29,170 bases of DNA, taken from the NCBI GenBank assembly GCA_030666935.1, contig DAOUWX010000004.1, positions 1 to 29,170 on the forward strand, given 5' to 3'. Within the stretch, counting starts at the first letter, position 1; every line of letters begins with the position of its first letter. Below the pieces are notes generated by a model. That model was not told the origin of the DNA and did no database searches. It saw only the letters and a list, made by a program, of their open reading frames with translations. Shown here piece by piece: positions 23,168-29,170 of the stretch. A program made the translations under genes and the position numbers. The DNA is from Atribacterota bacterium. GTDB lineage: Bacteria; Atribacterota; Phoenicimicrobiia; Phoenicimicrobiales; Phoenicimicrobiaceae.

Positions 23168-23287
23168 ATGGAGAAAAAGGTTAAGGCCTTAAAACGTAGA
23201 AGACATAAAGGTTTCTGCGTTTTTTTATTATATGGGATGGTGGTAATGTTTCTAAAATATAGAGAAAATAAGGCAAAAAAGGGTTAA
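23168..23287 (+). CDS. Doubtful 39-residue basic membrane peptide
   Basis: ATG 23168 to TAA 23285-23287. The peptide has a strongly basic N-terminus (MEKKVKALKRRRHKG), one hydrophobic segment (FCVFLLYGMVVMFL) and a basic tail (KYRENKAKKG), the layout of many small membrane proteins and type I toxins. Against it: there is no SD upstream, and a terminator-like hairpin with T-run (23193-23228) lies inside it. It sits between the two copies of the 23-base inverted repeat. Confidence 0.25.
   Translation: MEKKVKALKRRRHKGFCVFLLYGMVVMFLKYRENKAKKG
23193..23228 (+). terminator. Terminator-like hairpin within the gene-free island
   Basis: AACGTAGAA (23193-23201) pairs with TTCTGCGTT (23213-23221, one G-U), followed by a T-run to 23227. 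If real, it ends a short transcript starting near 23140. If the 39-codon ORF is real, it is coding sequence. Confidence 0.4.
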
Positions 23288-23306
23288 AAGTGGCATTTTT
23301 AGGAGG

Positions 23307-23329
23307 CTGAAAGCCTTGTAAAATAAGGG
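23307..23329 (-). repeat. Right copy of the 23-base inverted repeat
   Basis: Exact reverse complement of 23038-23060. The enclosed segment is about 290 bases and carries no transposase, so at most it would be a MITE-like element. Confidence 0.8.
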
Positions 23330-23393
23330 TCTTAGCGAAATACGCTCATAACGGCGTTTCTTGAGGTGACCTAAGGTGATTGGCTATGTTTTT

Positions 23394-23423
23394 TAAAATA
23401 AGCCCTTTTAAGAGCTTATTTTA
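23394..23423. repeat. Perfect 10-bp inverted repeat TAAAATAAGC/GCTTATTTTA
   Basis: Arms 23394-23403 and 23414-23423 with a 10-base spacer. It may act as a hairpin in RNA or as a protein-binding site upstream of nadE. Confidence 0.5.
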
Positions 23424-23557
23424 GATGTGGGCGGAAAGCCTTATTTTACAAGGGTTTGAGTGGAGTTTTTCTCAAAAAGAAGGATTTTTAGATCTTTTGC
23501 CGAATTTAAAAGTATAAAGGGGAAATTTTAAAAATATTTACAGGACAGTAAAAGATA

Positions 23558-24505
23558 ATGAGTGAAATTCTTTTAGAAAAACTGAAAACCGAAATGAAGA
23601 TTAAACCTGAGAAGGCAGCCCTTTCTTTGGAGAATTTCATTAGAGAGTATACCGAAAAATTAGAAAGAGAGGGAGTAATATTAGGATTAAGCGGGGGTAT
23701 TGATTCGGCAGTTATTGCGGCTTTGTGTGTGCGGGCACTTGGGCCCGAGAAAACCCTGGCTTTAATTATGCCCGAGAAAGATTCAAAAAAAGAACACACC
23801 CAAGATGCTATAAACTTTGCGCGGGAACTGGGGATTGAAGCAAAATTAGTTGATATTACTCCTTATCTTGAAGAACTTGGCATATATAAACTGTTTCCTT
23901 TAGATAAAATTCTTTCTTTAGGGAAATTAAAAGGAGCCTTAATTAGAAAAGCATATCATTTCTATGAGAGAAAGACCGGGAAGCTTCCTTTTCTGGAGAG
24001 CCTTTCAGGTTTTAAGGATAAAGAATTTAACTCCTATCTGGCTAAAGGCAATGCCTATTATCGGGCAAAACACAGATTAAGAATGATGCTGCTCTATCTT
24101 TATGCAGAATTAGAGAATAGGTTGGTAGTGGGAGCAGCCAATAAGAGTGAATACAAGATTGGATATTTTGTAAAACATGGGTGTGATGATGCCACTGATA
24201 TTATGCCCCTTCTGAATTTATACAAGACTCAGGTAAGAGAGCTTGCCCGCTATCTGAATATCCCTGTAAAAATTATCGAGAAACCTCCCTCACCGGATGT
24301 TATACCAGGTCTTGCTGATGATGAAGAGGTAATGAGGATTTCTTACGAAAGGATGGATTTAATTTTGTTAGCTCTGGAAAAGAATTGGAAAATTTCAGAT
24401 ATAGTTAAAGCCCTGGAAATAGAGAGGGATGAAGTTATTTATATAAAAAACATGATGCAGAAATCAGAACATATGCGGAAGATTTTTATACCTAAAGATT
24501 ATTAA
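23558..24505 (+). CDS. nadE: NAD synthetase (ammonia-dependent type)
   Basis: 315 residues. It catalyses ATP-dependent amidation of nicotinic acid adenine dinucleotide to NAD. The ATP pyrophosphatase P-loop SGGIDSAV is at 45-52. Also visible are ANKSEYKIGYFVKHGCDDATDIMP, the substrate-site segment, and PPSPDVIPGLADDE. No glutaminase (nitrilase) domain precedes it, so free ammonia or a separate amidotransferase must supply nitrogen. It is longer than typical NadE (about 250-275) because of an insertion after ELGIYKLFP (roughly residues 110-165), rich in Lys and aromatic residues. The SD is poor (AGGACAG). It is the first gene after the 1-kb island. Confidence 0.93.
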   Translation: MSEILLEKLKTEMKIKPEKAALSLENFIREYTEKLEREGVILGLSGGIDSAVIAALCVRALGPEKTLALIMPEKDSKKEHTQDAINFARELGIEAKLVDITPYLEELGIYKLFPLDKILSLGKLKGALIRKAYHFYERKTGKLPFLESLSGFKDKEFNSYLAKGNAYYRAKHRLRMMLLYLYAELENRLVVGAANKSEYKIGYFVKHGCDDATDIMPLLNLYKTQVRELARYLNIPVKIIEKPPSPDVIPGLADDEEVMRISYERMDLILLALEKNWKISDIVKALEIERDEVIYIKNMMQKSEHMRKIFIPKDY

Positions 24506-24568
24506 TAGTTTTAAAATGCCAATAAAAGTTTTGTATTAAATAATTTTAATTTGTTTGGAGGATAAAAA

Positions 24569-25609
24569 ATGGATAATTGGAAATCAATATTAAATGCTGA
24601 CCCGATACCATGGTTATTGGAAGACAATAATCCTTCAGTAAAATATTTTACTTTAATTGATATCTTAGGAAAAGCTGCGAATGATTCTGAAGTGAAAAAA
24701 GTTAAGGAGGAGATTATGAAGAAAGGAGTAGTACCTAAGATCTTAGCTAAACAAAAAGAGGGAGGATATTGGGAAGATTCACAAAAATTTTATACTGCCA
24801 AATATAAAGGGACGGTTTGGCAAATTATTATCCTTGCTGAGCTTGGCGCAGAGGAAAAAGATGAGCGCATTAGGAAGGCTTGCGAATTTATCCTTGAAAA
24901 CTCACAAGATCGTGAAAGTAGTGGTTTTTCTATGTGGGTTAGTGCCAGGACGGGAGGAGGTAGATCTACCGGTGTTATACCTTGCTTAACCGGGAATTTA
25001 GTCTACAGTTTGATTAAACTTGGTTATCTCGAAGATGGTAGGGTGCAAAATAGTATAAATTGGATTACCACTTATCAAAGATTTGATGATGGAATAAAAA
25101 ATACACCTAAAGATTGGCCTTATGAAAGATTGGTTGTATGTTGGGGTAAACATTCCTGTCATATGGGGGTAGTAAAGGCTTTAAAGGCATTAGCAGAGAT
25201 TCCTCCTAATCAAAGAAATAAGGAAGTTAAAAACACTATTGAGGAAGGAGTAGAATATTTACTTAAGCACCATATTTATAAAAGAAGTCATGATTTGAGT
25301 CGGGTATCTAAACCTGGATGGTTGCGTTTTGCTTTTCCTTTAATGTATCAGACCGATGTCTTAGAGATCTTAGGGATATTAACCCGATTAGGTTACCATG
25401 ATGAAAGAATGCAAGGAGCCACAGATCTGTTAATTTCCAAACAGGATGATCAGGGTAAATGGAAATTAGAAAGCACTTTTAACGGGCGTTTCCAAACAAA
25501 TATTGAACAGAAGGGCAAGCCAAGCAAATGGATAACTTTGAATGCCCTTAAAGTATTGAAAAATTTCTTAAATGTTACGCAATTGAAAAACAGGCATTTA
25601 AAATGTTAA
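24569..25609 (+). CDS. Alpha/alpha-toroid protein (prenyltransferase/squalene-oxidase-repeat-like)
   Basis: 346 residues, no signal peptide or membrane segment. Repeated helical hairpins carry QW/PFT-like motifs (KQKEGGYWED near 60-69, TGNLVYSLIKLGYLEDGRVQ, QDDQGKWKLESTFNGRFQTN near the C-terminus), the pattern of terpenoid-cyclase/prenyltransferase toroids. The classical squalene cyclase acid DxDD is not visible, so cyclase activity should not be assumed. Homologues in databases are often misnamed as nitrogen fixation proteins. TTTGGAGGA precedes ATG 24569, 63 bases behind nadE on the same strand, so co-transcription with nadE is possible. Function unknown. Confidence 0.75.
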   Translation: MDNWKSILNADPIPWLLEDNNPSVKYFTLIDILGKAANDSEVKKVKEEIMKKGVVPKILAKQKEGGYWEDSQKFYTAKYKGTVWQIIILAELGAEEKDERIRKACEFILENSQDRESSGFSMWVSARTGGGRSTGVIPCLTGNLVYSLIKLGYLEDGRVQNSINWITTYQRFDDGIKNTPKDWPYERLVVCWGKHSCHMGVVKALKALAEIPPNQRNKEVKNTIEEGVEYLLKHHIYKRSHDLSRVSKPGWLRFAFPLMYQTDVLEILGILTRLGYHDERMQGATDLLISKQDDQGKWKLESTFNGRFQTNIEQKGKPSKWITLNALKVLKNFLNVTQLKNRHLKC

Positions 25610-25850
25610 GCTTTTGAAGATTTTGTATAATTCTATTATATTTGTTAAAATTTAATCAGCTTACATTCTGAAATAATTTTATCTTTGTTTTTTATAATAT
25701 ACCAAAGAGTGTACTATTAAAAAAATAGTTATTATAGAAAAAAGTTAGATTAATTCCAATGGTCGTTGGAGCTGTGAGCTAACCCACTTTAAGGTGACTG
25801 AGGTTGGGTGGAATAAGGTAATGCATACTTGAAAGAAAGGAGGAGATAAA

Positions 25851-26261
25851 ATGGTAGAAAAAGATTTAAAAGACTTAAGATTTGCCAAAGCCGCTGATGT
25901 CATGACTAAAGATGTAATATGTATTGACGGCAAGGAGACGGTGGCTGATGCCATCAAGTTAATGAGGGAAAAAGAGGTTTCTTGCTTGATCGTGAATAGA
26001 AGAGGACCTGAGGACGCCTGGGGGATTATGACCCGCAAAGATGTGGTAAACAAAGTCGCTGATCCAGGGAAGGATCCCCGTGAAGTCAAAGTCTTTGAGA
26101 TTATGTCCAAACCGCTTATCACTGTCTCTCCTGGTCTTGCCCTGAAGTATTGTGCCCGATTATTTAATCATACCGGTATCAGGAGGGCACCTGTTTTTGA
26201 TGGTAAAGAGATTGTCGGAATTTTGAGTAATACTGACATCTTCAAGGCTATCAAAGTGTAA
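25851..26261 (+). CDS. Two-CBS-domain protein
   Basis: 136 residues made almost entirely of a CBS pair. CBS1 is about 14-70 (VMTKDVICIDGKETVADAIK ... LIVNRRG ... GIMTRKDVV), CBS2 about 80-136 (IMSKPLITVSPGLALKYCAR ... RRAPVFDGKEIVGILSNTDI). Such stand-alone modules bind adenine nucleotides (AMP, ATP, SAM) and regulate other proteins; the partner is unknown. AAGGAGG lies nine bases before ATG 25851. It is separated from both neighbours by about 240 and 140 bases; the downstream gap holds a GTAAGA-GACC-TCTTAC hairpin (26285-26300). Confidence 0.9.
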   Translation: MVEKDLKDLRFAKAADVMTKDVICIDGKETVADAIKLMREKEVSCLIVNRRGPEDAWGIMTRKDVVNKVADPGKDPREVKVFEIMSKPLITVSPGLALKYCARLFNHTGIRRAPVFDGKEIVGILSNTDIFKAIKV

Positions 26262-26404
26262 CTGCTGATTTGTTGTTTTAGGTAGTAAGAGACCTCTTAC
26301 ACGATGAATAGAGCAAAACGACCCAGCCCAGTCACCCCAACTAATTGGCTTCGATGATAGACACATGATTATGATATTTAATTGAGAGAAAAAAAGAGGA
26401 AAGA

Positions 26405-27187
26405 ATGAAAGATTTTCAAAGTCTAAGTGAGTTGATTGATAGACTTAAAAAAAGTCCCAGAGTAATTGGAATAGTACGTTACGGGAGTCGAACTCCTGAG
26501 GATATGTCTTTGGGTGGCGATTTTGACCTTTTCGTTCTTTTAGAAGACAATTCATTGGAAATAGAGAGCCTCCATTTTTATATAGATTATATTCCTGTTG
26601 ATATAAATCTAAGAACAATTGAAGACTTGAATCTTAGTAAACCTATATCGTTTATTGATCTTGCTTTGATAGACGGGGATATATTATATGATAAGACCGG
26701 TATATTAGAAAGAAAGATATCACCACTCAAGCAAAGATGGAAAGTGCAACCTAATCAATTAACAGAAAACGAAAAATCCTGGGAACGTTTTTCTCAAAAA
26801 CATGCCCTGGATAAAGTAAAAGGTCGATTAAATGAAGAACCTCTCTTCTGTGAATTTTTATTGAATACGAATATTCATTGGCTTATTCAAAATTACTTCC
26901 GGGTAAGAAGTATCCCTTACCCGGGAGAGAAAGATGCCCTGGAATGGATAAATACAAAGGAAACTAAAATTCATAATAAGATCGAGGATTTCTACAGAAC
27001 AAAAGATTTAAAAAGGAAATTAGAAATTAGTGAGGAGTTGACCGAATTAGTCCTGGCGCCAATGGGAGGTCCCTGGAGAAAAGGTGAATTGCTTACTTTA
27101 AGCCGAAATAAACAGGGAAATGATATTCAATTGAAAGGTAAAAAATTATTTAATGAGATATTTGGCAATTCCAATGAGAAAAATTAA
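26405..27187 (+). CDS. Nucleotidyltransferase-fold protein (MNT/aminoglycoside-adenylyltransferase-like)
   Basis: 260 residues. The N-terminal half has the pol-beta nucleotidyltransferase signature: GS at 27-28 (RYGSRT), DFD at 39-41 (two metal-binding Asp) and a third Asp in PVDIN (Asp66). The C-terminal half is helical and charged, as in substrate-binding domains of streptomycin/lincosamide adenylyltransferases. The catalytic residues are all present, so it is probably active. The target could be a small molecule, an RNA or a protein. No HEPN partner is adjacent, so a toxin-antitoxin reading is not supported. The SD GAGGAAAG is good. Confidence 0.78.
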   Translation: MKDFQSLSELIDRLKKSPRVIGIVRYGSRTPEDMSLGGDFDLFVLLEDNSLEIESLHFYIDYIPVDINLRTIEDLNLSKPISFIDLALIDGDILYDKTGILERKISPLKQRWKVQPNQLTENEKSWERFSQKHALDKVKGRLNEEPLFCEFLLNTNIHWLIQNYFRVRSIPYPGEKDALEWINTKETKIHNKIEDFYRTKDLKRKLEISEELTELVLAPMGGPWRKGELLTLSRNKQGNDIQLKGKKLFNEIFGNSNEKN

Positions 27188-27211
27188 TTAGAATAATTTG
27201 AATTTAAAAAA

Positions 27212-27451
27212 TTATTTTTTTTCAACTACAATAGTACATTTGGTAAGTAAAGCAGCTATAGCGCCCACTGCAGCCAATATCGGAGCAATAAGAGCTCCCA
27301 CGGCACCTATGGTTAAAGGAAATTCAGCGACTGATTCACCGTCTTCATTTTTAATAATTATTCTTCGGGCATTTCCCTCTTTTATAATTTCTTTAATCTT
27401 CTCAGTAATATCTTCTCCGGAGACTTTAAATTCCTCTTTTTTATTAGTCAT
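27212..27451 (-). CDS. DUF4342 protein, small membrane-associated
   Basis: 79 residues. The soluble N-terminal part FKVSGEDITEKIKEIIKEG followed by ARRIIIKNEDG is the DUF4342 pattern, and the C-terminal half is one glycine/alanine-rich hydrophobic segment (TIGAVGALIAPILAAVGAIA) ending CTIVVEKK. AAAGGAGAG precedes ATG 27451, and a TATAAT lies on the minus strand about 30-35 bases upstream of the ATG, with a poor -35. The function of the family is unknown. It is convergent with the nucleotidyltransferase gene (24-base gap). Confidence 0.85.
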   Translation of the reverse strand: MTNKKEEFKVSGEDITEKIKEIIKEGNARRIIIKNEDGESVAEFPLTIGAVGALIAPILAAVGAIAALLTKCTIVVEKK

Positions 27452-27634
27452 AGTCTCTCCTTTAATTATTTTTTTTGTTTTATTATAACATGATTACAAA
27501 CCAAAAAGTAAAAAAAGTATCGAGTATATAGTATATAGTATCGAGTTAAGAGAGAAAAAGATACAAAAAAGTAGTATTCTTTTTTTCTAACTACCCCACT
27601 AAAGTTTACACTAACACGAAATAGTAATACAAGA

Positions 27635-27652
27635 GGTACGATGCATCGTACC
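27635..27652. repeat. Perfect 18-base palindrome GGTACGATGCATCGTACC
   Basis: Fully self-complementary and followed by CGCAGGA, as in the hairpin behind serS (CCCGCAGGAC). It probably belongs to the same small-hairpin repeat family as 18094, 20913 and 22332. Confidence 0.6.
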
Positions 27653-27684
27653 CGCAGGAACCAGAAGAATAAAAGAGGATAAGA

Positions 27685-27712
27685 TAGATTCTCATTTTCA
27701 TGGGAATGACAG
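27685..27712. repeat. Half element ending GGGAATGACAG
   Basis: AGATTCTCATTTTCATGGGA followed by ATGACAG matches the right half of the inverted repeat at 13134-13201, with substitutions in the stem. Confidence 0.5.
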
Positions 27713-27856
27713 AGAGTGGAGGAATAACCCATCCAAAATTATAAATTATAAAATTAAAATTTACTTAAGAATTATTTTTTAAAAAGAAGGAATTATATCA
27801 TCCGTGTCGAATAATAATACTATTAATAGTAAATTGATTTTTAAAGGAGGATTAAC

Positions 27857-28657
27857 ATGAAAATTTATATTAGTGCTGATATGGAAGGATTAACCGGTGT
27901 TACCCATTGGGATGAAACTGGAAAATCAAAACCTGACTACCAGAAGTTTGCCAAACAAATGACCGACGAAGTCAAAGCAGCTTGTGAAGGGGCAATAAAG
28001 GCAGGAGCAAAGGAAATTTGGATTAAAGATGCCCACGATACCGGAAGGAATATTATGGCAGCTGAATTACCACAGAGTATTAGATTGGTTCGGGGGTGGA
28101 GTGAACATCCCTATTTAATGGTCCAGGAATTGGACGAATCATTTGATGCATTATTGATGATCGGTTATCATTCTTTTGGCAGTTCAAGTTCTAATCCTCT
28201 ATCCCATACTATAGCTCCCTCTACTTTAAATTATATTAAATTAAACGGAGAATATGCCAGTGAATTTTTAATTTTTAGTTATGCTGCTGCTACTATGGGA
28301 GTGCCTGTGGTTTTTATAAGCGGAGATGAGGGAATTTGCAAAGAAGCGAAAAAGATAAATAAAAACATTAAAACCGTGGCCGTAAATAAAGGCGTGGGTA
28401 ATTCCGTAATCAGCATTCATCCGAAACTTGCGGTAGAAAAAATAAGAGAAGGAATTGAGTCAATACTAAAAGGAGATATCGATAAATGCAAAATTGAATT
28501 GCCGGAACACTTTAAAGTAAAATTATCATATAAAAAACATATAAGGGCATTTAAAGCATCTTTTTATCCGGGAATGAAACAGATTTCTTCTACCGGTTTA
28601 GTATTTGAGACAGATAATTATTTTGAAGTTTTACGGATGTTATTATTTGCGATATAA
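27857..28657 (+). CDS. dppA: DppA-type D-aminopeptidase (peptidase family M55)
   Basis: 266 residues, family length. Metal ligands line up with the Bacillus enzyme: ISADMEG (Asp8, Glu10), KDAHDTG (His60), GYHSFG (His105) and LNGEYASE (Glu132); SHT (His117) would be the catalytic nucleophile position. The enzyme is a self-compartmentalising zinc peptidase that releases N-terminal D-Ala from small peptides, for example from cell-wall turnover. In Bacillus it heads the dipeptide ABC operon; here the ABC operon is 17 kb away. AAAGGAGG ends seven bases before ATG 27857. The next gene starts 87 bases downstream on the same strand. Confidence 0.95.
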   Translation: MKIYISADMEGLTGVTHWDETGKSKPDYQKFAKQMTDEVKAACEGAIKAGAKEIWIKDAHDTGRNIMAAELPQSIRLVRGWSEHPYLMVQELDESFDALLMIGYHSFGSSSSNPLSHTIAPSTLNYIKLNGEYASEFLIFSYAAATMGVPVVFISGDEGICKEAKKINKNIKTVAVNKGVGNSVISIHPKLAVEKIREGIESILKGDIDKCKIELPEHFKVKLSYKKHIRAFKASFYPGMKQISSTGLVFETDNYFEVLRMLLFAI

Positions 28658-28743
28658 GGTTTAAGTGATAAAATAAAAAAAATATACTAACCAAGAAAAG
28701 CGGATTAATTAAATTTTAAAATTTACGGAGAGGTGAAGCGATA

Positions 28744-29170
28744 TTGAAAGAATTCGAATATCTTAAACCAGATTCTATCAAAGAAACCATTTCAATTCTT
28801 TCCCAGTTCGGAGGGAAAGCACAAATCCTAAACGGAGGAACAGATTTAATTGTAGAGATGCGGGATAAGATTGCCCAACCGGAATATTTAGTTGATATCA
28901 AAGCCATCCCCCAACTTAGCAGAATAACTTATAATAAACAGGACGGATTAAATATCGGGGCAACGGTTACTCTTAATGAAATTTCAAATTCAAACGCAGT
29001 CCAAATTAATTATCCTATTTTAGCTGAAGCCTGTAAGACAGTAGGTTCATATCAGGTGCGTAATCGGGCAACTCTGGCGGGAAATACCTGTAACGCATCA
29101 TCCGCTGCAGATACGCCACCGCCACTTCTGCTTTTAGAGGCTAAGGTGAATACTATTGGCCCGACAGGGG
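28744..29170 (+). CDS. Molybdenum-hydroxylase FAD-binding subunit (xanthine/CO dehydrogenase medium-subunit type), 5' part
   Basis: About 142 residues before the window ends. TTG 28744 is taken as start because GGAGAGGTG (28727-28735) lies 8 bases upstream and no other start fits. The N-terminus FEYLKPDSIKETISIL is typical, followed by the FAD pyrophosphate motif ILNGGTDLIVEMR and the second flavin motif RNRATLAGNTCNASSAADTP. These subunits pass electrons from a molybdenum large subunit and a 2Fe-2S small subunit to FAD, in purine or aldehyde oxidation. The other subunits would lie to the right, outside the window. The second flavin motif has AGN where GGN is common. Confidence 0.92.
   Translation, partial: MKEFEYLKPDSIKETISILSQFGGKAQILNGGTDLIVEMRDKIAQPEYLVDIKAIPQLSRITYNKQDGLNIGATVTLNEISNSNAVQINYPILAEACKTVGSYQVRNRATLAGNTCNASSAADTPPPLLLLEAKVNTIGPTG

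Larger units (their letters stand above)
22528..23557. other. 1-kb island between tRNA-Ser and nadE without a conventional gene
   Basis: Very A/T-rich and dense in inverted repeats. Besides the small RNA at its left end it holds a direct repeat cctttaaacgc (22801-22811, 22822-22832), an imperfect inverted pair around aggggtaaa(t/g)tac (22776-22791 and 22972-22985), a perfect 23-base inverted pair (23038-23060, 23307-23329), a palindrome TTTATCTA/TAGATAAA (23114-23136) and a hairpin at 23394-23423. The only ORF with any character is the 39-codon one at 23168. Position directly behind a tRNA gene invites an integration-site explanation, but no tRNA 3'-end duplicate was found in the window. Confidence 0.6.
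27452..27856. other. Repeat-rich gap upstream of dppA
   Basis: It contains tatcgag/tatatagta units (27518-27546, reading as inverted copies of the ctcgatactatata phrases at 18340-18370), an 18-base palindrome (27635-27652) and half of a GTCATTCCC element (27685-27712). An 88-codon minus-strand ORF across it consists of repeat sequence and is not believed. The start of dppA is preceded by AAAGGAGG at 27843. Confidence 0.6.

Noticed and set aside
23038..23329. Insertion sequence bounded by the 23-base inverted repeats
   Set aside because: No transposase gene, no obvious target-site duplication, and the repeats are internal palindromes that recur a third time outside; called a repeat island instead.
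25610..25850. Possible riboswitch or pseudogene before the CBS gene
   Set aside because: A few short complementary words but no stable conserved structure or recognisable coding remnant could be made out.
25745..26122. 125-codon minus-strand ORF over the CBS gene
   Set aside because: Antisense shadow; the plus-strand protein has clear CBS domains and a strong SD.
27466..27732. 88-codon minus-strand ORF upstream of dppA
   Set aside because: Made up of the intergenic repeat words and the 18-base palindrome; no SD.

Overview
The window is about 29 kb of AT-rich bacterial DNA, and the genes point to an anaerobic, diderm (outer-membrane-bearing) organism. Evidence for two membranes is a predicted beta-barrel protein with a C-terminal Phe, a LolA-like periplasmic protein and an RND/MMPL transporter. 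A canonical T-box leader is also present, a regulator best known from Firmicutes. This mixture, together with strong A/T-rich sigma70-type promoters and intergenic gaps full of short 'tacgct / actcgatact / tcgttagt' phrases, would fit a deep-branching low-GC diderm such as Atribacterota. That placement is a guess from style, not from a marker-gene search.

Layout. (1) 2-529: 3' part of a DegV-family gene. (2) 776-11220, plus strand: a peptide-type ABC importer (solute-binding protein, two permeases, two ATPases), then TldD, TldE and a small lipoprotein, probably a peptide uptake and peptide processing operon. The solute-binding protein appears to be circularly permuted. (3) 16906-11226, minus strand: RND/MMPL transporter, LolA-like protein, outer-membrane barrel and TetR regulator, a probable trans-envelope lipid/hydrophobe export system. 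A perfect 14-bp palindrome lies inside the promoter spacer. (4) 17085-17987: a DUF62 (SAM hydroxide adenosyltransferase) protein with a signal peptide. (5) 18388-22527: consensus promoter, serine-type T-box, archease, RtcB RNA ligase, SerS, then a tRNA-Ser(UGA) gene. (6) 22528-23557: a 1-kb island without a convincing gene, holding a promoter-to-terminator small RNA with an anti-Shine-Dalgarno linker (and a mini-ORF on the other strand) and several inverted repeats. (7) 23558-27451: NadE, an alpha/alpha-toroid protein, a CBS-pair protein, a MNT-type nucleotidyltransferase and a DUF4342 protein. (8) 27857-29170: a DppA-type D-aminopeptidase and the 5' part of a molybdenum-hydroxylase FAD subunit.

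How the genes fit together. Two blocks deal with peptides (ABC importer with TldD/TldE, and DppA). One block links RNA repair (archease and RtcB) to serine tRNA charging, because the T-box reads as serine by both its specifier (UCC) and its discriminator-pairing base (C, matching G73 of the tRNA-Ser in this window). The RND block appears to be self-regulated by its own TetR protein. The most unusual items are the permuted binding protein, the serine T-box in front of an RNA-ligase operon, the exported SAM-hydrolase homologue and the small-RNA locus downstream of tRNA-Ser.
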